DNA of 64,000 bases, taken from assembly GCA_036674765.1 (NCBI GenBank), contig JARVKI010000019.1:453601-517600 (forward strand), in the 5' to 3' direction. Position numbers and translations under genes: made by a program. Position 1 is the first letter of the stretch. Every line of letters starts with the position of its first letter. The notes under the pieces were generated by a model. The model was given only the letters and a program-made list of their open reading frames with translations. It was not told the DNA's origin and searched no databases. Of the stretch, positions 35,017-46,779 are shown one piece after another. This DNA is from Seiridium cupressi. Its lineage: Eukaryota > Ascomycota > Sordariomycetes > Amphisphaeriales > Sporocadaceae.

Positions 35017-36033
35017 GAGATGTCCTAGCTCTGGCTGGTCACCTAGGTTTCCCCGTTTCCTTACGGAACTAGTACATATCCTCTCGGTGTCAAGTCGTCT
35101 CTATACTTAATATACTGCCTTGTTTGGTCACCTTTATCTTTAAGTATCTTAACCTCGATACTTCCCTCAACAGACAGTACGATGTCGGTTCGGTTCATTC
35201 TTTTCGGGCAAAGAAAGGTGTCAAACATATGGAAGGCTTCTCGACCACGAAGCCGTGGGAGTAGAAGAAGTCGCCAATATTACTTGGTGCGAAATCGGCC
35301 GAGGCTTGAAATCGACCAGCTGAGGAAGTCATTTCACAGTAGTAATGTAAAGAGTCGCTGGAAGCTACATCTTTGGGTTTTACGGAGTATTGGTACCACA
35401 CCTGAATTCTAACCCCGCTGTTCAGTACTCTATTGACCTTGGTATATTCATTGGCTGTATGCAACTAATATTAAATTGGTTTACTTTCATTTGGCGAGAT
35501 ATAAAGACCACATATCTATGCCAATTGAATAGCTGCTCGCTCGGCGACACATTTTGCCTCTAAGCTGGAAAGTTTACAGTCGCATGTTGCGCAGGAGGCT
35601 GAGTGCTCAGTATTGAGAGGTCATTATAGCACTTGCAACATGGTCTGCTTCCAATCGAGGCACGCCATCATTAGAACAAAAGATATATCATGTCTATGGT
35701 TGAGATCAAGATGCGAGTCGTGGCTTCATAAGTACGACGAATTTCGCGTTCAGCATTTACCTATATCAGTCAATTCCGCTTTCTACCCCAGAACTGGGTT
35801 GCAATAGCACCTTGTGAAATCTTGGCCTTGGCAGTATTCTTAACGGTGATGTTCATCTTACCAAAGATGTATAAAGGGAAATCAATATAGATGTACTGAG
35901 TGTAACAGGTAGGTGGTCACATCCTCGAAGCCATAGAACTTTGGCACACATAATTACATATTATCAGCAAGAGGCTGCAGTGCAAAATATGCTACACACG
36001 CATAGCTAATATATCTCAGCCCGTGTTTCCCAT
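35017..36033. other. Convergent intergenic spacer (MFS / GST)
   Basis: About 1 kb between convergent genes. It is AT-rich in places, with no recognisable gene or repeat. Confidence 0.4.
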
Positions 36034-37010
36034 TCATGCATCTTTGAGCCACGCTCCACAGGCATCATAAACTGTTCCCACTGCCGGCGCAATCTCTACT
36101 ATGTTTGTGAAGATGCTCTCATTGCATCTTCTGCCATAGTGAACAAAACTCACAATAAAGAAATCCGCATAACTCGCTACAAAAATAGGTATTCTCTTAG
36201 TAATTGTTTCAAACGGACTGCCTGTTCTTTTCCTCCTTGTTTTCTTTTCTTTTGGGTGGATTGGGAACTTACGCGTTTGACCCAAGAGGAAGGGGCCTCC
36301 ATTTTTCTTGAGTTTTGCATCGAGCTCGTTGAGGGGCTCGCGGCAACCGTTCCAAGCAACGTCGCCACCGCCACGTCGTTCAATTTCATCCAAGGGCGCG
36401 CCATCCCTTGCTGATCGCGTTTTGTGATAGTAAGAGGCAGACGTCTCGGTTAAGACGTTTCGTGGTAGATTGCCCATCAAGACAGGGATTAACGGCGTCC
36501 AGACCTTGGGCATAAAGGCCTCAACCTCAGGGAGCAGAGGATCCTCGAGAAGTAGAGATGGAGACGGATACCGCCGTTCCAGCTCTTCTGCAATGGCTCG
36601 TGAATCCATTACGTACTCGGACTTTCCAGATTTGCTGTCCTTGAAGCGAATAATGGGGATCGTGTATGCATGGGCATGAGGGTCGGATGTATCGTTTGGT
36701 GCAAGCCCACTAAGTACCGATTCATTTCTGGTCAGAAAGGGTGATTCGGTTATACGTTATAGCTTCTGTTAATAAGAAAATACTTACTAGCTTTTCGCGA
36801 GCTCTTCGATATCCGGGAACTCAACCCATTCTGCGTTGTAGTCGATTCCTTTATAATGGAGAGCGAGACGTGCTGACGACTGTTAGTGGACGGACGTATG
36901 CCAGATTATACTACAGTTGCAGCAGCACGAAGCGTACTCTTCCAAGTATTCAATGACCAGCTTCTGCAGGGGTCCCGGCTGGGGATGTCAAATACTGTAA
37001 TTTCAGTCAT
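36034..37010 (-). CDS. Glutathione S-transferase, LigE/etherase-like
   Basis: Four exons (5' to 3'): 36938..37010, 36788..36872, 36273..36709 and 36034..36176, giving 245 aa in frame. The N-terminal thioredoxin-like half reads MTEITVFDIPSRDPCRSWSL, then TRLALHYKGIDYNAEWVEFP, then IPIIRFKD and the glutathione-contact MDSRAIAEEL. The C-terminal helical half includes NELDAKLKKNGGPFLLG and SYADFFIVSF. This arrangement matches the fungal etherase-like GST class related to bacterial LigE/LigF beta-etherases, which use glutathione to open aryl-ether or similar bonds; several fungal members are only known as stress or detoxification GSTs. The acceptor at 36710 is chosen because nearer ones create a stop. 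It is divergent from the hydantoinase-type gene. Confidence 0.9.
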
Positions 37011-38366
37011 GTTCAAGTAAACGGTCGATTATGACAACAGAGATAGGACCAAACAGCCACGGAATGAAGAAGCACGGAATAATTGAGCCTGCTACTCAGA
37101 TTGTTCACCAGTGGTATATTATTCAAGGTGGGCTTGTTATGTCGCCGCACTGCAGGACAGGTCGCATTCCTAGTTTCGGACCTTGACTGTGAAACCAAAA
37201 TCTAGAGCTGAATTGGCATATGCCTCGGAAAGTTGAATCGCGTATATCGGGCTGGCACGCCCGGCGTATCATTGGCCCACCACACACCTTGCCGATCTAT
37301 GGATTAGTATATGTGTGGGGGGCGCATTGAGGTCTAGTTAGACTGCTGCTGCTTAGACAGTCTACTCGGCGTGATAGGATATACCTATATTGCCATGTAA
37401 ATGGCGTAACTGTTGGCATGGCAATGCCTACATGTACCTACATTAGCTCCTGAGACGCCTTTAGCGCATTGAGATACCAACTGCACGTTAAACATGTATG
37501 GTCCGGACCAAGGGACCCCGGGGACCAGGCAGTAGCTTTCACGCGTCTGTATCACTCTGCTGGAACTGTAGCATCGCGTATCACTACAATTGATCCCGCG
37601 AAAGCGCCGGTCGTAACTCCAATACCCTTATCAGAGTACTGCATCATGATAGCGGCTTCGTACTAGGGACGGGCTTGTCGCCTCTAGGATGCGTTCACTT
37701 TACATTGCGGTACCAAGATCAACTTTACCCTACGGAACCTGCAAGCCCTACCCAGTGAACGCATTTCATAATCTTAGTGCTACCACAGTATCTTCCTATG
37801 CCTCTCGTGGGCGCATCCGCGAATCCGGGTGGCCTCTTCCGATAGAGAGAAAAGTCGGCCGAGTTTTGGGTTGTGCCCACCTCTTACACCAATGCCTGCG
37901 ATCAATTGATCGGAGTCGCACCGCCGTGCCTACTGAGTACATCGTTTACGGCCATGTTATTGAAGTATGCAAGTGCAAATGCAAATGCATTCCACAGCTG
38001 CGCAGTTTGGTCAAAGTCGTTGTGGTTCACGTGGTGTACCCCGGCTTTTCGGACTTCTAAGAGTCGTCAGTGACCACGCGTATACTGCTTCGTTGTTCCG
38101 AGAGACCTAGTTACTCAGTTGCACATCCTGGCTGCAGCCTCGAGTGTCGCAATCTCCAATACGTCGGCATGGGCATGAGACTGATGTTAGAAGCATGTAT
38201 TCACGAATTGGTACCTGACTAGTCAGATTTCGAATCAGTACTACTTGGACTGTGAACAGGTTTGTGTAAGTACTTTAGATCGTCAATAACATCAATTGAT
38301 TCTATTCATGTTTCCCATTCTTCCAAATATTAAACTCCATACTTGAGATCACGTGATCCATCCCCA
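37011..38366. promoter_or_regulatory. Divergent promoter between GST and hydantoinase-type genes
   Basis: A 1.36-kb gap between head-to-head genes. No gene is visible; a 123-codon frame at 37689-38060 is Cys/Lys-repeat-like and has no domain. Regulatory content is inferred only from position. Confidence 0.3.
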
Positions 38367-41300
38367 ATGGCTTCTGAGAGCCGGTATCGTCTAGGCGTTG
38401 ACGTGGGAGGAACTTTCACGGATATTCTACTGTTAGAGGAGCTCAGCGGGCAGACATGGCGAACAAAAGTCCCTTCCACGCCGGAGGACCAGTCAGTCGG
38501 TGTGTGCAACGGTATTGACCAGGTCATGCGTCAGATACCAGACGCATCTAGTGTTCAGCTTCAAGTCATCAACCATGGTACCACCGTTGGAACAAATGCC
38601 ATCCTTGAGCAAAAGGGGGCTCGAGTGGCTTTGATAGTTACCGAGGGTTACAAAGACGTCCTGCAGACTCGGCGGTCCCAGATTCCAGGAGGTATGTAAT
38701 TGGTTCCCCCGCAATGCTTTTCACAAAAACTAAGATGTCGTTTATACAGGACTTGCTGGGTGGATTATGTGGGAAAAGCCAGAACCATTGGCGCCATTGG
38801 AGTTGACAGTGGAGAGCCCTGGTCGCATTTCGACCGAGGGTGTTGAGGTGCGCTCGTTCGACGAGCAACTGTTCATCAAGCGAGTCCAGCCGATTCTTAA
38901 CGACAAGCCAGACGCAATTACTATCAGCTTGCTCAATTCCTTTGCTAACCCCAGCCAGTGAGTCACGTGCGATCCTGTTCGTCACATGAATGAGTAAAGC
39001 TGATGGCCGTGGTAGTGAACAAGCTGCCCTGCGTATTCTTAACGAACTGCTTCCAAATGTTCCTGTATCACTGTCTTCGGACGTTCTTCCGGAACTCATG
39101 GAGTACGAACGCACCGTTACTACAGTGGCGAACTCTTATATCAAGCCACAAGTTGCCTTGTATCTCAGTAACCTGAAGAAGGCACTGGCGAGCAAGACAA
39201 AGCACCTACAAATCCTTCGATCAGACGGAGGTTTATCTTCCGTCTCATTGGCATCCCAATTTCCCGTCACTCTTGCCTTGTCAGGTCCCGCTGGTGGTGT
39301 TGCGGGCGTTTCGTCGGTTGTCTCAGCTCACACCGAGTTCAAGAATCTCATTACCTTGGACATGGGCGGCACAAGCACAGATGGTGAGTCCAAGGCTCTT
39401 GATGTCCCTATAGTTACTAAGTGGATTGCTTAGTTGCCTTGATTGAAAACGGAGCCCCTAGAATTCGCAGAGAAACAGAAGTGGGAGACTTGAAAGTGCG
39501 GTCCCCGTCGGTCGATGTTCGGACAGTAGGTGCAGGCGGCGGGTCTCTGGTCAGTGTACCAGAGATCAGCAAGGCACTGCGAGTCGGACCCGAGTCCGCC
39601 GGCGCCGTTCCGGGACCTGCTTGTTACGACAAAGGCGGTTCTCGAGCCACCGTGACAGATGCAAATGCTGTCTTGGGCTACCTACCCGAGTACTTGCTAG
39701 GGGGCGCCTTCAAGTTGAATTTGGAAGCATCTAAGAAAGCAGTACAAAATATCGCCGACGACCTTGGTGTAGGTCTTTTCGAAGCAGCTGAGGGCATTCT
39801 GAAGATTGCGAACGAGACAATGTGGGTACGGTATTTGTTACATCCGCTGATCGACTCTAACACTGACACAGGTATGGTGCTCTACGACTAGTCTCTGTTG
39901 AGCAGGGCTATGATCCGCGCGATTTCAGTCTTGTGGCCTTTGGTGGTGCTGGGCCATTGCACGGAAACGCAGTCGGGAAGCTTCTTGGTGCATTCCCCGT
40001 CATCGTACCTCCTAGTCCTGGTGTCCTTTGTGCTTGGGGTGATGCAACAACTTTACTCCGACACGAGGTATCAATGACTCTAATTCGAGTCCTTGCCAAC
40101 ACCAAGATCGAGGACGTAGTGACTTCTTACAACACCCTTTTCGTGAAGGCGAGAGATGTCATGTTGGCTGAGCAAGGCGTCCCCGTAGACCAACAGGTGA
40201 GCATCCTTGAAACACTTTCGATGTGGACACTGACTGAAACCCATCTAGGTATATAAATACGAGGCGGATCTGCGATATGTAGGCCAGGCGATTACCATTC
40301 CAGTCAGTTTTGACTTAAAAATGCTGAAGAAAGAGGGGTTAGAATACCTCCGTGAACAATTCGAACTGGCTCATCAGCATCTTTTCACATACCGCTTGCC
40401 TAGCAACGTGGAGATTATCAACCTGCGTATTGTCGCAGAGGAGGAGAAGTCAGAGATGACCGTTCGACGGCTTCAGAAAGCGGCGGCGCCGGAACCCCCG
40501 TCCTCCGCGATTCAATTTAGAGCACCTTTCGTATACGAAGGGAAGGTTCATGAGGAGTCTCCTATCTGGGATCGCTCAGCGCTGTTGTGTGGCCATGCCA
40601 TTGAGGGACCTTGCATCATCAGTGAGATGGACTCGAACACTGTGATCTTCCCTGGCTACCAAGCCAAGGTTGATCATGTTGGCAACTTGCTTATATACCC
40701 CATCGAAGGAGCCGGTGATGGCGCAGCAGACCCAAGTTCCAAGGCAGGTGAACTAGACTCTGTGACAGTCGACATATTTGAGAGCGCGCTCCGAAATGCC
40801 AGGAACGAAATGGATACGCTTGTGACTCGAGTATCTATGTCACCTGCGATCCGAGAACAGCAGGATGAGTTCAATGTCATTGCGGAACCTTCCGGGAAGA
40901 TGATTGCTGGGCAATTTGGCTCTTTTATTGGGGAGTTCTTGACTGCGTGGAAAGGAACTAGTGAGTGCCCTTGGAAAACCATAACTTACATTTACTACCG
41001 GGCATTGGGCTCTTTGGGCTCTACCTGGCATTTGATGTCTGCCATGAACTAGGACAAAAAGGAATTCGCTAACCTCAATGTTACAGTCGAGGAGGGCGAT
41101 GTATTCATTACCAACGACCCGTATGCTGTGAGCGGAGCAATTTCGCATCTCAACGACTGGTTGGTTCTCCTGCCCATTCATTGCGATGGGAAATTAAGTA
41201 AACTCTACACTTCCTTATTCTCGCTTTATAATTGTGGTTAATCAAATCTCGTGGTAGTCGCATGGACTGCCAACTTTGGTCATATGACAGACGGCGGTGG

Positions 41301-43033
41301 GACAGTTCCTGGCTCTTTGCCCACAAATTCCAGCACGATATTTCAAGAAGGTCTTCAGATCCCCATCGTCAAGCTCGCTTCGAGAGGTGTCCTAGTTGAT
41401 GGTGTTGTCGACTTGATCTTCCGCAACTGTCGGCTGCCTGAGTGGAATCGCGCCGATACACACGCCTTAGTAACCGCATGCAGGCTCGGTGAGTGCCTGT
41501 CAAGAGAGATAACCAATGAAGCTTATGGCTGACTTGAATATTTGCAGCCGGTAAGAGAATGCGCGAACTTTACACAAGATTCGGAGAGAAACAGTACTTT
41601 GGGGCTATTGACGCGCTGCTCAGCCGCAACAGGAAGACTATTTCAAACATTATCAGCACCACCCTGCCAGATAAACCTGTGTACTTTGAGGACTGGATTG
41701 ACGATGATGGCATTGGATTGGGTCCATGGAAAATTGCATGCACCATGTCGAAGCAAGACGGACGCCTAAAATTCGACTTCGACGGAACATTCCCTCAGTC
41801 GCCATCGTCAATCAACTACTACCTCAGCCACAATATGTGCGTGCAAGTTTTTCCTGCAACACAATGACAAAACTGACTGGCAAACAGGTTCCGGATGTTC
41901 ATTGGCATCTACCTGATAACGGTTTTTGACCCGCAAACAGTAGTAAACGATGGATTTCACGATTTGGTGGACGTGGACATTCCGAAAGGCACTCTTCTTA
42001 ATCCTGTGCGCCCCGGGGCGCTCTCAACTCGAACCCACCTTCTAGGTCGGGTCATGGATCTGATCTCGGGTCTATTCGGCCAGGTCACTCCTGAATTCAT
42101 GACGGCAGGAGGCTTCTCCGATTCGCCACACTTCATGTACTCGGGCTTTAGGGAAGATGGATCTTCCTGGCTTTTGTATCAGATTAGCTTTGGAGGCATT
42201 CCAGGCCGCCCTATTGGTGACGGTATGGACGGCCATTCGCGTAAGTCATACTATTCCGATCTCTTCCCTCGTATAACGACGGACTCACTAATTCTCTGTG
42301 AACCACAGTCTGGCCTGGAATGAAGAGCGTTCCCAACGAGTACCTAGAGCTGTATTACCCTCTACGTCTGGAGAAGTACAGCACAGTTCCTGATTCGGGT
42401 GGGCCGGGTCTCTACCGTGGCGGCAATGCCCAATGCATTACATATCGCTTCCTTTGCGATGGCGAAGTATCCATCCACGACGACCGCTGGTTATCGAAGC
42501 CTTGGGGCGTCCTCGGCGGCGAGCCCGGTGCGCGGTCACGCAAGGCGCTCATCCGCGTTGACGGCACCGTCAAAGTTCTTGGCAGCAAATGTGACCACAT
42601 CAAGGTGTGCGACGGCGACTTGCTCGAGTACGTCACATGGGGCGGTGGCGGCTGGGGCGATGCTCTCAAGCGCGACCCGGAGACGGTCGCGCTCGAAGTG
42701 CGACGCGGCCTGGTGACGGTGGAAGGAGCTCGACGCTACGGCGTCGTGGTCCAGCTGAGGACGCCAGATGAGCCCACCACTGCCTTCGTTGAGCTCGCTG
42801 ACACCCAAGCTCTGCGGGAGACGATGATGGCGGAGAAGCCGGATTCGCAGGGCGGACCGGGCATTTTCAACCGTGGCGGGACAATCGAGGAGCTTGCTGC
42901 GAGGGCTTTAGAAGAGACTGGTTTGCCGGCACCGAAGCATCCTGGTAGTGTCAAGTTGAACGGCCCAATGGTTAACTTGCCGTATGTTAAGGAGTGGGCG
43001 AAGCAGCACGCCCACCTCAGAAAGGATCTTTAG
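38367..43033 (+). CDS. Hydantoinase/5-oxoprolinase family protein, HyuA-HyuB fusion
   Basis: Eleven exons: 38367..38691, 38750..38957, 39016..39383, 39434..39821, 39872..40196, 40249..40960, 41087..41197, 41258..41488, 41548..41836, 41888..42240 and 42309..43033; 1344 aa in one frame. The N-terminal half is HyuA-like: ATP-binding VDVGGTFTD at about residues 11-19, INHGTTVGTNA, LDMGGTSTDVALI and FGGAGPLHG. The C-terminal half is HyuB-like: REQQDEFNVI, VFITNDPY, TDGGG, and near the end VTWGGGGWGD. The family performs ATP-dependent opening of cyclic amides such as 5-oxoproline or hydantoins; relatives carboxylate acetone or acetophenone. The start differs from canonical 5-oxoprolinase (which begins closer to an IDRGGTFTD motif), so the substrate is uncertain. 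Cytosolic location is expected. Confidence 0.93.
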
Positions 43034-43186
43034 TATCAGCCACGGATAGAGTTTCAAGATGAATTTATTAAATACCTATGTATGTTCAAGCATCCAAAAG
43101 TTTAAATTCTTTTTCGCGGCGTCTCAAACCATGTGGTGGTCTCGAATGTCTACCATGAAGTATGTTGTTGATACTCGAGCATGCTC

Positions 43187-43424
43187 CAGGAGGGTGTCAG
43201 CGGAAACTGCACTTCTCTAAGCCGCACAGATTTCGCGAACATATAACTTAACAGCATAACAAATTAAAATCTTTTAAACATACTAACTTATAAATATAAA
43301 ACAATTAACCTTAGTACAAAGTTGGAGAATTTAATTATTATTTTTTTCGTTTTTTATTGTTAATAATCGTTGAATTCTTGCCGTATATGTGGAGCTGTGT
43401 GCAGTTTCCGCTGATATCCTCCTG
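43187..43424 (+). mobile_element. MITE copy 1 (238 bp, 4-bp TSD GCTC)
   Basis: The ends are imperfect inverted repeats starting CAGGAGG and ending CCTCCTG; the shared subterminal part includes AGCGGAAACTGCAC. GCTC flanks both ends (43183-43186 and 43425-43428), a 4-bp target-site duplication. The interior is very AT-rich and non-coding. It matches the second copy at 43848-44086 when that is reverse-complemented. Confidence 0.85.
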
Positions 43425-43847
43425 GCTCTTTCATACTTGGGAAGGCAAAAGACTGACCAATGACATAATTAGGTAATGCGATTATCATACCAACGTCACG
43501 CTCTCTTCTTTTGAGGTGGAAAAGGACGCCAAGAAGCGTGCGTGACTCGCGATCAACGGCTGATTGGATTCCAGTATACCTTCTCTTCGTCTCCTTTCCC
43601 TCGGATGGCAACCAATAATCTCAAGCGGGAATGCAGATGGAGAGTTCGCACAATTCTAAAGACAGACGAAAGGCATGGTGGCTAAATGGGTTCCGTGACT
43701 GCATCTCCATGTTCCAAGTCCCCCTCCCAGGATGGCCATCGATGTAATCAACATAGATCCGACTGCAATGAGACGGAGGGAACCGACAAGCATGAGGGAT
43801 CAGATCATAAGCCGGCCATTTGCGCTTGGAAATCTGGCAATGCGCAG

Positions 43848-44086
43848 CAGGAGGTCAGAGTGGGAAACTGCACACTGCCCCACACATATCGGTAAGAATT
43901 CAACGAGTATCTATAATATAAATTAAGGAAGAACCGTAAAGTCTCCAAACTTTATATTTGGATTAATTACAGTATGCCCTACAATCTGGTATTTTCAAAA
44001 AGTTAATTCTGATGTATTGTTGAGTTATATTGTGACGAAATTAGTGCGCCTTAGAGAAGTGTGCACTTTCCCGCTCTGACCTCCTG
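43848..44086 (-). mobile_element. MITE copy 2 (239 bp, 4-bp TSD GCAG, inverted relative to copy 1)
   Basis: The same CAGGAGG...CCTCCTG termini with subterminal GGGAAACTGCACAC, and GCAG on both sides (43844-43847 and 44087-44090). The left end resembles the right end of copy 1 (both continue through AAGAATTCAACGA in that orientation), and the right end resembles the left end of copy 1 (CTTCTCTAAG). It carries no coding sequence, so mobility would depend on a transposase elsewhere. Confidence 0.85.
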
Positions 44087-45572
44087 GCAGCACTACATAG
44101 GTCAGCGCTGACGTAGCGATTTTAGTAAGCGGCCGAGATGACATGATTCCTTTGCTCAAGGGCTTATGGGACGAGAAGACATCGAAACTATTCACATGAA
44201 AGGACTACAACGAACAACTCAAGTGACCCCAAATTCCATGTCGTACTCGATTCAATTGGCCATACGCGCTATAGTAGATGGAGTCGGGATGTATCATGTG
44301 CGGTCATGTCTCGGGTGGGGCCCGTCTAGATCTTGGTAGGAATGTAACACCGGCACTTATCTGCAGCCACCCGACCACCCCGCTGGGATCTGAGAGGCTG
44401 ATACTACACAGTTGACACCCAAGGTGTCATTACCCCATTCGTCAGTCATGAGCCACGAATACTCATGAGATATCTCCAGGGTATATGTCCAAGTCATCCC
44501 ACCCTGCCTCAATTCTCCCCGCACCCGGCTTGGTTTATGGCGGTCGAGTTGCAGCTTGTAGCATCATCCGCATTCACAGCGGTCATGATCTATTCATGTA
44601 GTCGCCTATTTTCGTGGTTTCACCACGGGGTTGCATGCAGCAGGTCAAAGAGTTCGGCTTCCTCGCACTGATCGCGTTTACTCAAGTACTATCAAAGAGC
44701 CCTCATCATGATAGAAACGAGTTGGTTTCACGTTGCGCTTTGACAGTGGCCAGATCCCAATGGCCTATTACTCTTCATGCTACGTTTTGCAAGCTAACTT
44801 GATGATATCGATGGTTTCCAGAGAATTTGAGACGTCGCACCTTTGATTTTTTTTCCTTCTAGTAACGTTCTGAGGCGGTGCGGTGCATGTCAGGAATGTC
44901 TACCTCACGTTTCCGTGGTTCTAAGCTGCCCACTAATTGTATGCGGTTAAGTTGGATGCCGATATCACAAAAGGTCGCCGAAGACGACATGCTAGACGAC
45001 GTATAATCAATATTACGCAAAATGCACGATGATTGTTTCAATGCCATAATGAATAAGTATGTATCTAAGCCTTACAGACACAGCTCCTCGAGATTGGTGT
45101 ACGGCGGAATAGATCACTGCCGCTATGTGGGACGGCATCAGGTCCATGGTCACCGGAATCGTGTTATGCGGAGGGGCGATGCAATGCAAGGGCAAGTGTG
45201 ATAGAGATGACCATCTGACGGACAAGAGCCAAAGCGCGTGTCTAGAATATGCGAGACAAGGGGCAATGCCATCATAATATTGGAAACCCCAGCACACTTG
45301 GTCGGTCAAGTGGACAACCCTTTCACACCTAGAACATTGTCATTAATGTATCATTTTACATTCCCCTTCGGGGTCATTGGCAAGGAATCAATATCTTATA
45401 GCAAGGCTTCTCCCATGGCCTGAGCATCTGTATACAGCCAGAATCAAATTTTGCAAGTCCGATCTCCAGTGCTGTGAACTTGGCATGGCGCTTTTCATTG
45501 GAATAATTTTTTAAATCACAAAATATATAGTGAGCTGTAGCAGTCCAAGTCTACATCTTCAGCGGTATCAAC

Positions 45573-46779
45573 ATGTTGGGTTCGAAGGCATCCCTTGCGT
45601 TGTACGCAACAGCGTGTGCCTACACGAACGTGCTGGGTACTTTCGTCCCTCACACAAGTGCAGCACTGTCAGGCTAATGTTGATATTGAACAGGCTTGGC
45701 ATTACCCGGATCGGAAAGAATTGGCGCTGTTCTGTCTAAGGACTATCTTTCACCAAGGGCTTCGTTCGCTGGAGGCATCCTCCTGCGGATAGAACCACTC
45801 GGTGCATCCATCACGCACGGCGTGGCCTCTAGTGATGGAAATGGATATCGGAAGTACCTCCGGGACGCAATCGTGTCCAATGGTAACGAAGTAGACATGG
45901 TTGGAAACAATCCTAATGGAACTATGGAGGACAACGACAACTCTGGGGTAAGTTCGCAAAGCATACAGAAAGAAGAAATCACTAACACCAAATTCTATAG
46001 TGGCCAGGTTTAATCATAGACGACGTTCATACGAAGTCAAACACCGACACGCCGGAGTATAAGCCAAATCTTGTACTGCTCAATGTCGGGACGAACGACG
46101 CCATCCAGGATGTTGATATCTCCACGGCTGGAGACAGGTTGAGCAGTCTCTTAACCGACGTTTATGCCCAGTCCCCACAGACAACCGTTATCCTTTCTGG
46201 TCTTATTAGGAATGGGAACAGTACCGTACAAGTAAGATTCTGATGTCATTTTTTGCCCTATATAACCTATTCGAGAACAGAAGCTTGCCAGTGAGGTTTT
46301 CTTTATTTTCCGATTATGCGTCAAGTGTCCCCGAAGAAGAATACATGGCTAACCCCGTATCTACTAGGATCGTGCTGTGCAGATCAACGCTCAGTATCAG
46401 AGTCTGGCTAGTTCACTGCAGCAGGAGGGCAAACCAATCATCTGGGCCAACAGTAAGCGAATCTCACAGCTTCTCCTCCCTGGAATTTGAAGTTTCGTCT
46501 TGGACGTGAAATATTCCTACTTCAGAATTTTACTCTTACGACATTAGCCGCAAGGCCAATAGCTCACCAGGTGTTACGCAAAAGCAGTGGTCGCTAATAC
46601 CAAGTCTTTTAGTGCAAGGACCTGACGGTCCCCAGGCATCAGACCTCAGCTCCGACGGTACTCACCCGGTCGACGCTGGCTATCAGAAGATGGCCAATGT
46701 GTGGTATACTGCTATTGGCGCCGCTGACGCTATGGGGTTTCTGAAAGCGGCGGAGGACAACGGCCTGTCTGATGCATGA
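45573..46779 (+). CDS. Secreted SGNH/GDSL-type esterase
   Basis: Five exons: 45573..45636, 45694..45947, 46001..46231, 46368..46452 and 46526..46779, giving 295 aa in frame. The N-terminus (MLGSKASLALYATACAYT) looks like a signal peptide, so secretion is expected. SGNH blocks are clear: block I PLGASITHGVASSDGNGYR with Ser60, the block with LNVGTND, and the final DGTHPVDAGY with Asp255 and His258 of the triad. The family cleaves esters, including acetyl groups of plant polysaccharides (CE3-like) and lipids. The third intron is long (136 nt, 46232..46367). The short first exon is chosen because it restores the frame before the catalytic domain. Whether it belongs to the oxygenase cluster is unknown. 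Confidence 0.9.

Larger units (their letters stand above)
43034..45572. other. Intergenic region carrying two MITE copies
   Basis: About 2.5 kb. Two inverted-repeat elements occupy 43187-43424 and 43848-44086. The remaining sequence to 45572 shows no recognisable gene and should include the esterase promoter. Confidence 0.5.

Noticed and set aside
22848..43033. Reading the oxygenase cluster as a meroterpenoid or polyketide biosynthetic cluster
   Set aside because: BVMO and PhyH enzymes are common in such clusters, but no backbone synthase, prenyltransferase or terpene cyclase is present in the window.
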